DNA from: an uncultured Clostridia bacterium
GTDB taxonomy: Bacteria; Bacillota; Clostridia; Christensenellales; Borkfalkiaceae
Direction: 5' to 3'
Assembly (NCBI GenBank): GCA_934271245.1
Contig: CAKQQY010000005.1
Location: 1-64,000 of the forward strand
Length of the DNA stretch: 64,000 nucleotides
Numbering within the stretch: the first letter of the stretch is position 1; the number at the start of each line of letters is the position of its first letter. A model generated the notes under the pieces. It was not told where the DNA came from and did no database searches. It saw only the letters and a program-made list of their open reading frames with translations. Position numbers and translations under genes: made by a program. Shown here one piece after another: positions 44,689 to 52,828 of the stretch.

Positions 44689-45327
44689 ATGGAAGAACGT
44701 ATAAAAAAATACGTCGATTACGTTTTCGACGGCGCTCCGGATAACGACAGAACGAAAAGAACGAAAGAAATGGTCGTTTCGGAGATAACGGAAAAATACG
44801 ATAAAGGAATTTCGGAAGGCAAAACGGAAGAAAAGGCTTATGCCGACGCTCTGGCTGAAACGGGCGATTTAAGAAAACTCGTAGATTACGCCAAAGGCGA
44901 AAAATCGGAACCCGCCCCTAAAAAAAGAAAAAGCGACGATGCGGTCACGAAAAAAGAAAGTATACGCCTTGCGATTGCGAGTTATATAATCTGGCCGATA
45001 GCAGTGTGTATACATTTACTCGAAGGGTGTTTTTATCCGAAATCATGGTCTTGGGGATGGGCGATATACCTTCTTGCTACGGCGATATACTGCTTTATAA
45101 TCTTTTTAACGGTAAAAAGCAATTATAAAAGAAGAGAAAGCGCGTTGGCGGGCGCAATCTGGATGCTTGCCGCCTTCGTATACTTTGCGATAAGTTTTTA
45201 TACGGGCAAATGGAATATAACCTGGTGCGTGTTCGTAGTAGCGGTACCTTTAACCGCGGCTGTAAAAACCGGATACTTAAAGTACCGTAAATCGGAAGAA
45301 ACCGAAGACGACTCCGACGAAAAATAA
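44689..45327 (+). CDS. Membrane protein with N-terminal permease-prefix-like domain
   Basis: 212 residues. The N-terminal soluble 65 residues (MEERIKKYVDYVFDGAPDNDRTKRTKEMVVSEITEKYD...) resemble the permease-prefix-1 module often placed on membrane proteins of Firmicutes. Four TM helices follow between about 105 and 195. Function unknown. AAGGAGAATCCG before the ATG; strong consensus promoter. Confidence 0.72.
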   Translation: MEERIKKYVDYVFDGAPDNDRTKRTKEMVVSEITEKYDKGISEGKTEEKAYADALAETGDLRKLVDYAKGEKSEPAPKKRKSDDAVTKKESIRLAIASYIIWPIAVCIHLLEGCFYPKSWSWGWAIYLLATAIYCFIIFLTVKSNYKRRESALAGAIWMLAAFVYFAISFYTGKWNITWCVFVVAVPLTAAVKTGYLKYRKSEETEDDSDEK

Positions 45328-45512
45328 AACTCGGTCATTTCGAACCGCTAAAAAACGGCATAAAGAACCAAATCGCCGCGCGTTTTTGCGCTAAAAAACC
45401 ACCCGAAATTAAAAATTCGGTTAAAAAGTATGCGCATATATCGAAAAATATAGTAACGTTTATTACGTATTCGCATATGTGAAGGGTTTCCCTATACCGT
45501 AACCATTCGACT

Positions 45513-46091
45513 ATGTTTGATTTTATATTACCTTTTGATTTATTCATAGCAAGAATAACCGACGGTTTGCGCGCGTCCTGCGGCGTAATATTAACCCCTT
45601 TGCTGAAAATAATTACCGTAAGCGGAAATATGGGAGCGATTTTCGTGTTTTGCGGATTACTTATGCTATGTTTCAAAAAAACGAGAATGCTCGGCGTTGC
45701 GACTCTTGTCGCGCTCGCCTTCGGGTATCTCTTCACGAACGTAATATTAAAAAACGTAATCGCCCGCGAACGCCCGTTTATAGATAATTCCACGGAATTT
45801 TATACTTTCTGGCAAGCGGCGGGTTCTTTAATCGAAAGCGGCTATTCCTTTCCGTCCGGGCATACCACCGCGGCAACCGCGTTCGCGGTTTTGCTGTTTA
45901 TACGTAAAAACAAACGGTATTCGTGGTTATTTTTGCTGATTCCCGTAATTATGGGATACACCCGAATATATTTCGTAGTGCATTACGCTTCTGACGTGTC
46001 CGGCGGATTTATCGTCGGAAGCATTGCGGCGATTCTTTCGCATTTTATAGTTAATGCGCTGCATAAAAAGGCAAAAGAGCGAAACCTCTGA
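45513..46091 (+). CDS. PAP2-family membrane phosphatase
   Basis: 192 residues with about six TM helices and the three PAP2 motifs: KNVIARERP (KxxxxxxRP), SGYSFPSGHT (PSGH) and RIYFVVHYASDV (SRxxxxxHxxxD). Members remove phosphate from lipids such as undecaprenyl pyrophosphate or phosphatidic acid. No Shine-Dalgarno is seen; a TATACC box with TTCGCA at 17 bp puts the start about 8 nt upstream, so the leader is minimal. Confidence 0.85.
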   Translation: MFDFILPFDLFIARITDGLRASCGVILTPLLKIITVSGNMGAIFVFCGLLMLCFKKTRMLGVATLVALAFGYLFTNVILKNVIARERPFIDNSTEFYTFWQAAGSLIESGYSFPSGHTTAATAFAVLLFIRKNKRYSWLFLLIPVIMGYTRIYFVVHYASDVSGGFIVGSIAAILSHFIVNALHKKAKERNL

Positions 46092-46208
46092 CTTTTTATT
46101 TTTCGGGCGTTAGAAAAAAGTTAAAAACGATACCGCTTACCCTATTCGCAGTTAAAAAGTCAAAAAATAAACCATAGTAAGATTTCTTTTATCTGAAGAT
46201 TTTTATTC

Positions 46209-46236
46209 CCACCGCTTTTAGCGGTGGTTTTTTGCT
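46209..46236 (+). terminator. Terminator after the PAP2 gene
   Basis: CCACCGC/GCGGTGG stem followed by TTTTTTG, 120 nt past the stop. Confidence 0.8.
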
Positions 46237-46249
46237 AAAGGCTACAAAA

Positions 46250-46325
46250 CACAAAAGCGGAAGGCGCGCATAATCCTGCGCCCTTCCGCTTTATTTTTTG
46301 GTTTTCCATTCTCTTTGCCGAATAA
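46250..46325. repeat. Direct repeat, copy 1 (contains a terminator)
   Basis: 76 bp nearly identical to 47293-47370 (a few substitutions and single-base gaps). It includes an AAAGCGGAAGG/CCTTCCGCTTT hairpin, TTATTTTTT, and the shared end TTTGCCGAATAA. The two copies flank the SDR gene. Confidence 0.85.
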
Positions 46326-46433
46326 TTTTTTTTGTTATATTTAAGATATAAGTTGATTTTTGAAAACCAATATAATATAATGAAAATCAAGATGAAAAAA
46401 ATGAAACTTATCGAAAATCAAGGAGAAAATGCA

Positions 46434-47198
46434 ATGAAAAGATTTGAGAACAAGGTAGTTGTAGTAACGGGCGCAGGCGGCGGCATAGGGTCGGACACGG
46501 CGATTTCGTTCGCAGCCGAAGGCGCAAAGGTCGCGGTGGTCGATTTCAACGGTGAAACCGCAAACGAAACGGTAAAGAAAATAACCGAAAACGGCGGTGA
46601 AGCAAAGGCTTACGTTTGCGACGTTACCGATTTTAACGCGGTTGAAAAATGCGTAAACGATATAGTCGCAGATTTCGGCAGCGTAGACGTGTTAGCGAAT
46701 ATTGCCGGCGGAAGCGCGAGAAAAGACAGAGCCCTTTCGTACGAACAATCGCCTGAAGTTTTCGACAGAATTATCAAGGTCAATCTTTACGGCAGTTATT
46801 ATTTCGCCCGCCAGTGCGCAAGAGTTATGATAGAAAAAGGCAAGGGCGGCAAGATAGTCAACACGACTTCGGTCGTGGGGCTGAACGGACACGTTATGCA
46901 CACCGAATACGGCGCGTCGAAAGGCGGAGTTTTGAGCATGACCAAATCCATGGCGAAAGAACTCGGCAAGTTCGGAGTGAACGTAAACGCTGTTTGCCCC
47001 GGTATGATTCCCACGGCGAACGCGACGGGCGGCGACCTTTCGTATTCTAACTATTTGCGTATGACCCCATCTCCGCACGACATCACGACGGCGGTTATGT
47101 TCCTTGCCTCAAACGACGCGCGTTTTATCACCGGACACAATCTTGTAGTCGATGGCGGCAGATGCCTTGCAACTCGCGGTACCGAACCGAAAGACTGA
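46434..47198 (+). CDS. Short-chain dehydrogenase/reductase (classical SDR)
   Basis: 254 residues from the ATG at 46434 (AAGGAG in front; the frame extends 34 codons upstream). Rossmann motif VVTGAGGGIGSD at 8-19, ANIAGG where most SDRs have NNAG, catalytic Ser in NTTSVVGLNG and YGASK (YxxxK), plus VNAVCPGMI. It reduces or oxidises a carbonyl/alcohol with NAD(P); substrate not deducible. The substrate loop after PGMI is short. It sits alone between two direct repeats, which suggests it was inserted or duplicated as a unit. Confidence 0.88.
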   Translation: MKRFENKVVVVTGAGGGIGSDTAISFAAEGAKVAVVDFNGETANETVKKITENGGEAKAYVCDVTDFNAVEKCVNDIVADFGSVDVLANIAGGSARKDRALSYEQSPEVFDRIIKVNLYGSYYFARQCARVMIEKGKGGKIVNTTSVVGLNGHVMHTEYGASKGGVLSMTKSMAKELGKFGVNVNAVCPGMIPTANATGGDLSYSNYLRMTPSPHDITTAVMFLASNDARFITGHNLVVDGGRCLATRGTEPKD

Positions 47199-47202
47199 TT
47201 TA

Positions 47203-47289
47203 ATTGACAACGAATCGGTAAACGGAGCCGTTGCGGCTTTTGCGGGTTACGGCATAAACGACTGCAAAACCCTTAAAAAACTAAAATAA
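47203..47289 (+). pseudogene. Possible remnant: C-terminal end of an unrelated gene
   Basis: Directly after the SDR stop and in another frame, 28 codons read IDNESVNGAVAAFAGYGINDC then KTLKKLK and TAA. The amino-acid composition is protein-like and it has no start or ribosome-binding site, so it could be the 3' stump of a gene cut by the event that placed the SDR. Uncertain because the segment is short. Confidence 0.35.
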
Positions 47290-47292
47290 AAC

Positions 47293-47370
47293 CACAAAAG
47301 CGGAAGGCACGCATAATCCTGCGCCCCTTCCGCTTTATTTTTTTAATTTCCCATTCCCTTTGCCGAATAA
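47293..47370. repeat. Direct repeat, copy 2 (contains a terminator)
   Basis: Partner of 46250-46325. On the minus strand its hairpin with a TTTTG tail also terminates the lipoprotein gene that ends at 47382. Confidence 0.85.
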
Positions 47371-47381
47371 ATTAACGCCTA

Positions 47382-47963
47382 TTATTTCCCGTAAAAATTC
47401 ATTTCTTCGTATTCGTCTTTTTCAACGTCGTATGATACGATTTTTTCTTCAGAGTCGACTTTATAACAAATCATTGCCGAAGAAATCTCGAACGCGTCGA
47501 TAAACTTTTTCACGCTTTCGCTTTTCCACTTGAATTCAACGGTATCCGTACCGTCCGTTGACGACAGATACAAGACCCCCATGCCGGAAGTGAGCGTCGA
47601 AACCCCGTTAAAAGACAACATACTGAAACTGTTGTCAATATATAAATTCAGATTCCGCAAAATAGTCGTTGCCTGTTCTTCCGTAAAGTGAACGTCTTTT
47701 TTATTTACGCATTTTTTAGCGAACTCGATAAATTCGTCTTCGGGAAAAGCTGCTTTCTTTTTAAATGACAACATTAACGACGTAACCCTGTACCCTCTCC
47801 AGTTAACTATTTCGGCGTGAGTACAGTACCCTTTTCCCTGAACGTAACCGTCATCAACGAATTCAAAGTCGCTGAACATGGGGTGACTTTCTCCGCAAGA
47901 ACAAAACGCAAATACGGATATGACCGCAAGCAACGCGCATACGATCGCTTTTAATCTTTTCAT
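47382..47963 (-). CDS. Small lipoprotein of unknown function
   Basis: 193 residues. Lipoprotein signal peptide with a run of Ala/Val/Phe and a Cys at about residue 23 (FAFCSCGES). The mature domain is mixed alpha/beta, acidic, with Tyr-rich ends (VDSEEKIVSYDVEKDEYEEMNFYGK). No recognised motif. Single gene on the minus strand. Confidence 0.75.
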   Translation of the reverse strand: MKRLKAIVCALLAVISVFAFCSCGESHPMFSDFEFVDDGYVQGKGYCTHAEIVNWRGYRVTSLMLSFKKKAAFPEDEFIEFAKKCVNKKDVHFTEEQATTILRNLNLYIDNSFSMLSFNGVSTLTSGMGVLYLSSTDGTDTVEFKWKSESVKKFIDAFEISSAMICYKVDSEEKIVSYDVEKDEYEEMNFYGK

Positions 47964-48248
47964 TTTTAACTTTCTCCTATTATTTTCTTAATTTTAATAA
48001 TATCTCACTATCGCCAAAAAGTCAATACAAATACTTAAAATCACGTTGCGCTGCGTAATTTTTGCCGCGTATTTCCGAAAACTGCCCGCGTTCAGTTTTC
48101 CGCTCTACAAATCTCAACTACCCCGAACGCAAGGCAGTTTTCCGTAACGAAAATATTTCCCGTAACCGCCGATACGAGAACGGCTTTTGGTTTCCCCTGC
48201 TCGCCCCCGTAACTCGGCGTTACCCGAGCGTAACGAAATTTTAACGAA
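47964..48248. other. Gene-free stretch, nothing recognised
   Basis: Upstream region of the lipoprotein gene, moderately GC-rich, without a clear promoter pair, ORF or repeat beyond CTCGG/CCGAG near 48212-48227. Confidence 0.4.
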
Positions 48249-48277
48249 AAACGCCGCCCTTATTAAAGGCGGCGTTT
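48249..48277 (-). terminator. Terminator of the ABC ATPase gene
   Basis: AACGCCGCC/GGCGGCGTT arms; on the minus strand followed by TTTTTCG, 16 nt past the stop. Confidence 0.8.
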
Positions 48278-48293
48278 CAAATTTTAAGTTAAA

Positions 48294-49616
48294 TTATTTA
48301 TTTTTCTTTCTCTTCTTTTCGAGAGCGGCAGCGGCTTTCGCTTCTTCTTCCTGACGTTTCTTTTCCGCTTCTTCCGCTTTAGCCTTTTCTTCGGCTACGC
48401 GTTTAGCCTGTAATTCTTCGATGTAAGCCTTGTCTTCTTCGTTACGAGCCAAAAGGGTGATTTCGGTAGCCTTATCGAAGATGTGAGAGTGTTCGATATC
48501 CAAAGCGACTTTAACGTTATCGCCCGCTTTGGTGGTAGAACGCGAGTCGACTTTCGCGGTAAGGTTGGAAAGGTCGTCCGCAATACTCTTAATCTGACCG
48601 TCTTCGGTTTCGTCGATTTCCGAACGGGTTTTGCAGTAAAGCAAAGTTTCGGGTCCTAACGCTTCTACGACGTCAACTTTAACTTCGATTACGGGGAACT
48701 TGCCTTCGGTAACCGATCTTTCGTCGTCGTGAATATCTTCGGGACGGATACCGAAAATAATTTCTTTACCCGTGTTGAGATACTGGTCGAGATTGCAGAT
48801 AAGGTTTACTTTATCCTTGGGGAAAAGCACTTTTTCAAGACCGAACTGAATGTAAACTTCTTTTTTGTTGCCGACGAGCGTGCCGGTAAAGAAGTTCATC
48901 TGGGGCGTTCCGATGAATCCCGCAACGAACTGGTTGATAGGATAATCGTAAAGATTGATAGGAGTATCTACCTGTTGCATAAAGCCGTCTTTCATAACGA
49001 CGATTCTGGTACCCATGGTCATTGCTTCGATCTGGTCGTGGGTAACGTAAATAAAGGTAGTGTTTAATCTGTTGTGGAGTTTGGTGATTTCCGTTCTCAT
49101 CTGAGTACGGAGTTTAGCGTCCAAGTTGGACAAAGGTTCGTCGAGCAAGAAAACTTTCGGTTCACGAACGATAGCGCGCCCTAACGCGACACGTTGTCTT
49201 TGACCGCCGGATAAAGCCTTCGGCTTTCTGGAAAGGTACATTTCGATACCGAGAATTCTCGCGGCTTCTTTTACCCTCTGATCGATTTGTTCTTTGGGCA
49301 TTTTGCGAAGTTTAAGACCGAACGCCATGTTGTCGTAAACGGTCATGTGGGGATAAAGAGCGTAGTTCTGGAAAACCATCGCTATATCTCTGTCTTTCGG
49401 AGCGACGTTGTTGACGAGATTGCCGTCGATATAAAGTTCGCCGCTTGAAATTTCTTCAAGCCCCGCGATCATACGAAGAGTGGTGGATTTACCGCAGCCG
49501 GAAGGTCCGACGAAAACGATAAATTCTTTATCTTCGATATCGAGGTTAAAGTCGGTAACGGCGGTAACGCCGGAATCGTAAACTTTATAGATGTTTTTAA
49601 GTTTTAAACTTGCCAT
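48294..49616 (-). CDS. Sugar-type ABC transporter ATPase (MsmK/UgpC-like), stand-alone, with charged tail
   Basis: 440 residues. ATPase core with [16 protein letters not shown] (Walker A at about 37-44), [17 protein letters not shown] (Q-loop), [14 protein letters not shown] (signature), [16 protein letters not shown] (Walker B) and [10 protein letters not shown] (H-loop). Residues 235-385 form the MalK-type regulatory OB/TOBE domain, with IFGIRPEDI. The last 45 residues are a Lys/Glu/Ala-rich helix ([19 protein letters not shown]...) not usual in this family. No permease or binding-protein genes are beside it, as with MsmK, which serves several importers. AGGAGG precedes the ATG. Confidence 0.92.
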   Translation of the reverse strand: MASLKLKNIYKVYDSGVTAVTDFNLDIEDKEFIVFVGPSGCGKSTTLRMIAGLEEISSGELYIDGNLVNNVAPKDRDIAMVFQNYALYPHMTVYDNMAFGLKLRKMPKEQIDQRVKEAARILGIEMYLSRKPKALSGGQRQRVALGRAIVREPKVFLLDEPLSNLDAKLRTQMRTEITKLHNRLNTTFIYVTHDQIEAMTMGTRIVVMKDGFMQQVDTPINLYDYPINQFVAGFIGTPQMNFFTGTLVGNKKEVYIQFGLEKVLFPKDKVNLICNLDQYLNTGKEIIFGIRPEDIHDDERSVTEGKFPVIEVKVDVVEALGPETLLYCKTRSEIDETEDGQIKSIADDLSNLTAKVDSRSTTKAGDNVKVALDIEHSHIFDKATEITLLARNEEDKAYIEELQAKRVAEEKAKAEEAEKKRQEEEAKAAAALEKKRKKNK

Positions 49617-49760
49617 AATTTCCTCCTGATCGTACTCGTACGAATATTAACATAAGTATTGTATATTATTACGCGTTTTTATGCAATGGACAATTCTTAT
49701 AAAGATTTACCCGAAAAATATAAAATATGCACAAAAAGCCGTGTCGGGTTAAAGAAAAAC

Positions 49761-50336
49761 TCAATCGAGTTCGTCCAGCGAGAGATCGAAAGCGGCGGCG
49801 AAATTTTTAAAGAAGTATTCGAGCGGCGGATATTTAGCCTTTTTAAGTTCGTTGCCTATGCTGTTTTTCGCCTTTTTGAATTCGGAGTTCCCCGCTTTCA
49901 CTTCTTCCACGCATTTAAGATACGCGGCGAGCCTGTCGGCGTATTTAACGACTTTATATTCTTTGGAATCGGTGTCGGGCAGAATAAAAGGTTCGTACTC
50001 ACCTTTAAGTTCTTCGGGAAGCATAGCGAGAATTTTTTCGCACGCCTTAAACTCTAAATCTTTATAAGCCGTTTTTATTTCGGGATTGAAATATTTTATA
50101 GGAGTGGGAAGGTCGCCCGTGATGACTTCGCCCACTTCGTGATACTGAGCGATAAGAACGGTTTTTCCCACGTCGAGATTGCCCCCGTAAATATTGTTGT
50201 CTATCACCGCCAGAATATGCGCAAGCGACACGACTTCTTCTGTGTGTTCCATAATGTTCTCTTCTCTTACCGAACGCATCAAAGACCATCTTTTAATGTA
50301 TTTCATTCTGAAAAGGTAGGCGAAAAAGTTAGACAT
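49761..50336 (-). CDS. YfbR-like 5'-deoxynucleotidase (HD-superfamily)
   Basis: 191 residues. Follows YfbR closely: YIKRWSLMRSVREENIMEHTEEVVSLAH, AQYHEVGEVITGDLPTPIKYFNPEI, VVKYADRLAAYLKCVEEV. YfbR hydrolyses deoxynucleoside monophosphates with a divalent metal held by His, His-Asp and Asp. Here the HD pair reads HE (residues about 67-68), a one-carbon-longer acid at a metal position. Whether this lowers activity is not known. Confidence 0.82.
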   Translation of the reverse strand: MSNFFAYLFRMKYIKRWSLMRSVREENIMEHTEEVVSLAHILAVIDNNIYGGNLDVGKTVLIAQYHEVGEVITGDLPTPIKYFNPEIKTAYKDLEFKACEKILAMLPEELKGEYEPFILPDTDSKEYKVVKYADRLAAYLKCVEEVKAGNSEFKKAKNSIGNELKKAKYPPLEYFFKNFAAAFDLSLDELD

Positions 50337-50414
50337 GTTTTTGTTTCTCCTTTAGGTGCCGCCGCAGAAAAATAAAACCTGCGTCGTAAAAATTATTGTA
50401 TCATAACTTTTTGC

Positions 50415-50443
50415 TTGACGCAAGATTTTTTCGGGTGTAATAT
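50415..50443 (+). promoter_or_regulatory. Promoter of the thiT riboswitch transcript
   Basis: TTGACG (50415-50420), 17 bp, TAATAT (50438-50443) preceded by TG. Confidence 0.55.
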
Positions 50444-50465
50444 ATATGTACAAATATTAAATATA

Positions 50466-50539
50466 TTCGCTATGGGTGCCGAAAGGCTGAGATTATACCG
50501 TTCGAATCCGACAAGGTAATGCTTGAAGGAAAATGCGAT
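50466..50539 (+). ncRNA. TPP riboswitch aptamer (THI element)
   Basis: Closing stem TCGC/GCGA, GGGTGCC...GGCTGAGAT (the CUGAGA core), TTATACCG, GAATCCGACAAGGTAATGC (the UAAUGC core) and GAAGGAAAATGCG. Followed by an intrinsic terminator and then the ThiT-like gene, so thiamine pyrophosphate binding should stop transcription. Confidence 0.9.
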
Positions 50540-50547
50540 TAAACTTA

Positions 50548-50575
50548 GGCGCCTTTTAACGGGCGTTTTTTTATT
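50548..50575 (+). terminator. Riboswitch expression-platform terminator
   Basis: GGCGCC/GGGCGTT (with G-U pairs) around TTTTAAC, followed by seven Ts, ending 21 nt before the thiT-like ATG. Confidence 0.75.
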
Positions 50576-50595
50576 AGCGAATAGAAGGAGTTTTT

Positions 50596-51744
50596 ATGTT
50601 ATTCAATTTACTTGACGGCGACAATCCCGTCTGGTATCCGATTAAATTCGATACCGTGACGGACATTATCCGTTCCGTTGCAACGTGGCTGACGCTTGCT
50701 CTGATACTTACGTTTATCATAACGTATATAGTATTAGCCGCAAGAAAGGCGTCGAAGAAACGCTTTTTAAGAGTGTCGCTGATTACGGCAATCGCTTATT
50801 CGGCGGCTATAATCTTAATGTCCTTGATTCTCTTCTTTATAGAAGAAGAACTCGTCGCCATCGTCTTTTACCCGTTAGCCGGCTTGATTCTGGCGGTAGC
50901 CGTAAGCGCGCTCTTATTGATTTGTAAACGCAATACTGCAACGAAAATAATAAGCGCGTGCTTAATCGGCGCGGCGCTCGTTGCGACTTTCGTCTGCCTT
51001 GCCATACATTTTGCGAGCGGAGACGCGGCGGAAAGAAACTGGCTTACAAACGATCAGGTCAATTCCATAGCCCTTTATTTCTTTGCCGTTTTAGCAATCG
51101 CCATTTTAATCGCTCTGGCGTTTATACTCGGTAAAAACGATAAATCGGGTTTGACTACGAAATCCATTTCCTACGGCGCGATATGTATCGCGATGAGTTT
51201 CGCCCTTTCTTATTTAAGAATAGTAAAAATGCCGCAAGGCGGTTCTATTACCGTCGCTTCGTTATTGCCGCTTATGATATATTCTTATATATTCGGCACT
51301 AAAAAGGGCGTTTTGGCGGGACTTATTTACGGCGTTTTGCAAGCGGTTCAGGATCCTTATATATTACACCCCGCGCAATTTATACTCGATTATCCCGCGG
51401 CATTTGCCTGCATCGGTCTTACGGGAATATTTGCCACCTGCAAAAAATTGGAACACGCTCCGCAAATCAAATTCGCTTTAGGCGCAATCGTAGCAGGACT
51501 AGGTCGTTTCGTTATGGCGTTTTTATCGGGAATATTCGCTTTCGGCGCTTTCGCACCGGCAGGCACGCCCGTGGTTATATACAGTCTTACCTATCAGTCC
51601 GTATATCTTTTCCCCGACTTAGCGATTTGTATAGTATTAGGAATAATTTTGTTCTCGTCGAAAAGTTTTTGCGGCGTCGTAAACAGATTACAAACGTCAA
51701 CTCAAAATCAAACCGCTGCCGACGAAACGACTTCCGTCAAGTAA
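50596..51744 (+). CDS. thiT: ThiT-like thiamine ECF-transporter S component with extra N-terminal membrane domain
   Basis: 382 residues. Residues about 190-365 are ThiT-like: SISYGAICIAMSFALSYLRIVKMPQGGSITVASLLPLMIYSYIFG, then KKGVLAGLIYGVLQAVQDPYILHPAQFILDYPAAFACIGLTG, with the Pro/Trp/Asp-rich thiamine contacts of the family. The first 185 residues add about five TM helices not found in ordinary ThiT (about 190 residues). The TPP riboswitch upstream and the convergent thiamine pyrophosphokinase confirm thiamine as the likely substrate. GAAGGAG in front. Confidence 0.88.
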   Translation: MLFNLLDGDNPVWYPIKFDTVTDIIRSVATWLTLALILTFIITYIVLAARKASKKRFLRVSLITAIAYSAAIILMSLILFFIEEELVAIVFYPLAGLILAVAVSALLLICKRNTATKIISACLIGAALVATFVCLAIHFASGDAAERNWLTNDQVNSIALYFFAVLAIAILIALAFILGKNDKSGLTTKSISYGAICIAMSFALSYLRIVKMPQGGSITVASLLPLMIYSYIFGTKKGVLAGLIYGVLQAVQDPYILHPAQFILDYPAAFACIGLTGIFATCKKLEHAPQIKFALGAIVAGLGRFVMAFLSGIFAFGAFAPAGTPVVIYSLTYQSVYLFPDLAICIVLGIILFSSKSFCGVVNRLQTSTQNQTAADETTSVK

Positions 51745-51748
51745 TTTA

Positions 51749-52348
51749 TCAGTCGTAAATTACGATAAGGGCTTTGCCCTTTATCACGTCGAGAGAAATT
51801 TTCTCGGAAACGGCTTTGTTTGAAAGTCCTAACGTTTGTCCGTTCGTTAAGGTAAGATTATTAAGGGGATAATAAAGTCCGAAACTATCGGTTACGACGC
51901 AATAATCTCCGAACGGAATAATTGAAACGACTTTACCGCGGTTAACGTTAAACTCGTTTTTACCGCATATAAGGCGAACGGTGAATCCTTCGCCTTTTAT
52001 TTTTGCCTTTAACCCTATTTCTTCGGCGATTTTTAAGAGGCAAATATTGCCTAAAACGTGGTCTATTTTACCGTCCGTCGCCCCGTAAATAACTATTTCG
52101 TCCGCACCTACTTCTTTCGCGTAGCGAACGGCTCTTTCCCCGTCGGTGAAATCCTTTTCTTCGTTAAGGGAAACGACGGGTACTCCTTCGGGTTTATATT
52201 TTAACGTGTCGAAATCGCCTACCACGGCGATAACGTTTTTGTCTTTGTATAAATCTTTATGCTTATACGCTCCGTCGGCGAAGATAACGTCTTTTTCGAC
52301 GACCCCGACGGGCGGAACGGGCGAATTTAAAATAATTGCGACTTTCAT
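51749..52348 (-). CDS. thiN: Thiamine pyrophosphokinase
   Basis: 199 residues. Motifs: FADGAYKH, VGDFDTLK (GDFDS-type), KDFTDGERAVRYA (KDxTDxExA), IYGATDGKIDHVLGNICLL (GGRxDH-type, here with A-T-D-G-K). The C-terminal beta domain carries FGLYYPLNNLTLTNG. It transfers pyrophosphate from ATP to thiamine, completing salvage with the ThiT-like importer; the genes converge with 4 nt between stops. GGACG in front of the ATG. Confidence 0.9.
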   Translation of the reverse strand: MKVAIILNSPVPPVGVVEKDVIFADGAYKHKDLYKDKNVIAVVGDFDTLKYKPEGVPVVSLNEEKDFTDGERAVRYAKEVGADEIVIYGATDGKIDHVLGNICLLKIAEEIGLKAKIKGEGFTVRLICGKNEFNVNRGKVVSIIPFGDYCVVTDSFGLYYPLNNLTLTNGQTLGLSNKAVSEKISLDVIKGKALIVIYD

Positions 52349-52380
52349 AAAATAACGTCCTTAAAGTAAAAGTATAATTT

Positions 52381-52827
52381 TTATTTTATTATCCCGTATT
52401 CTTTGAGATACTTTTCGGTTATATCCCCTGCGAGTTTGCATAAATCGGGACACGGGCGCTTTTTGTAATATTCCGTAGTGCGTTCGTCGGGCGACGGCGA
52501 ACCGTCGAACTTGATTTTTCCTTCCAGCAGGTCGCCGCAAACGAGCGAACCGACTTCGTTCTTAAAATCGGCGCACGCGCTCTGAACGATAGAATAAATA
52601 TAACCTTTGTCTTTTCCGTCGGAAAGAAGAGCGCCTAGCACGAAAGTCATACCCGAAACCGCGCCGCAGGTAAGCCTTTGACGGGCAAGACCGCCGCCGA
52701 ACCCTATGCACATTTTAGATAGAGAATCCGCGTCGACGTCTAATAAATCGGAAAAAGCGAGCGCAACCGCCTGCGAGCAGTTAAACCCCTTAAAAAAGTA
52801 TTCTTTGGCAATATCTCCTCTGCTCAT
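52381..52827 (-). CDS. C_GCAxxG_C_C family protein
   Basis: 148 residues from the ATG at 52827 (AGAGG upstream, one nt past the ABC gene stop). Family motif: FKGFNCSQAVALAF, then GGGLARQRLTCGAVSGMTFVLG, and the C-terminal RPCPDLCKLAGDITEKYL with conserved Cys. Members are thought to bind a metal or redox cofactor; no enzyme activity is established. Translationally linked with the ABC exporter upstream. Confidence 0.85.
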   Translation of the reverse strand: MSRGDIAKEYFFKGFNCSQAVALAFSDLLDVDADSLSKMCIGFGGGLARQRLTCGAVSGMTFVLGALLSDGKDKGYIYSIVQSACADFKNEVGSLVCGDLLEGKIKFDGSPSPDERTTEYYKKRPCPDLCKLAGDITEKYLKEYGIIK

Positions 52828-52828
52828 A

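Noticed and set aside
50495..50510. TTCGAATCC, again tRNA-like
   Set aside because: It is part of the TPP riboswitch aptamer between its two core motifs.
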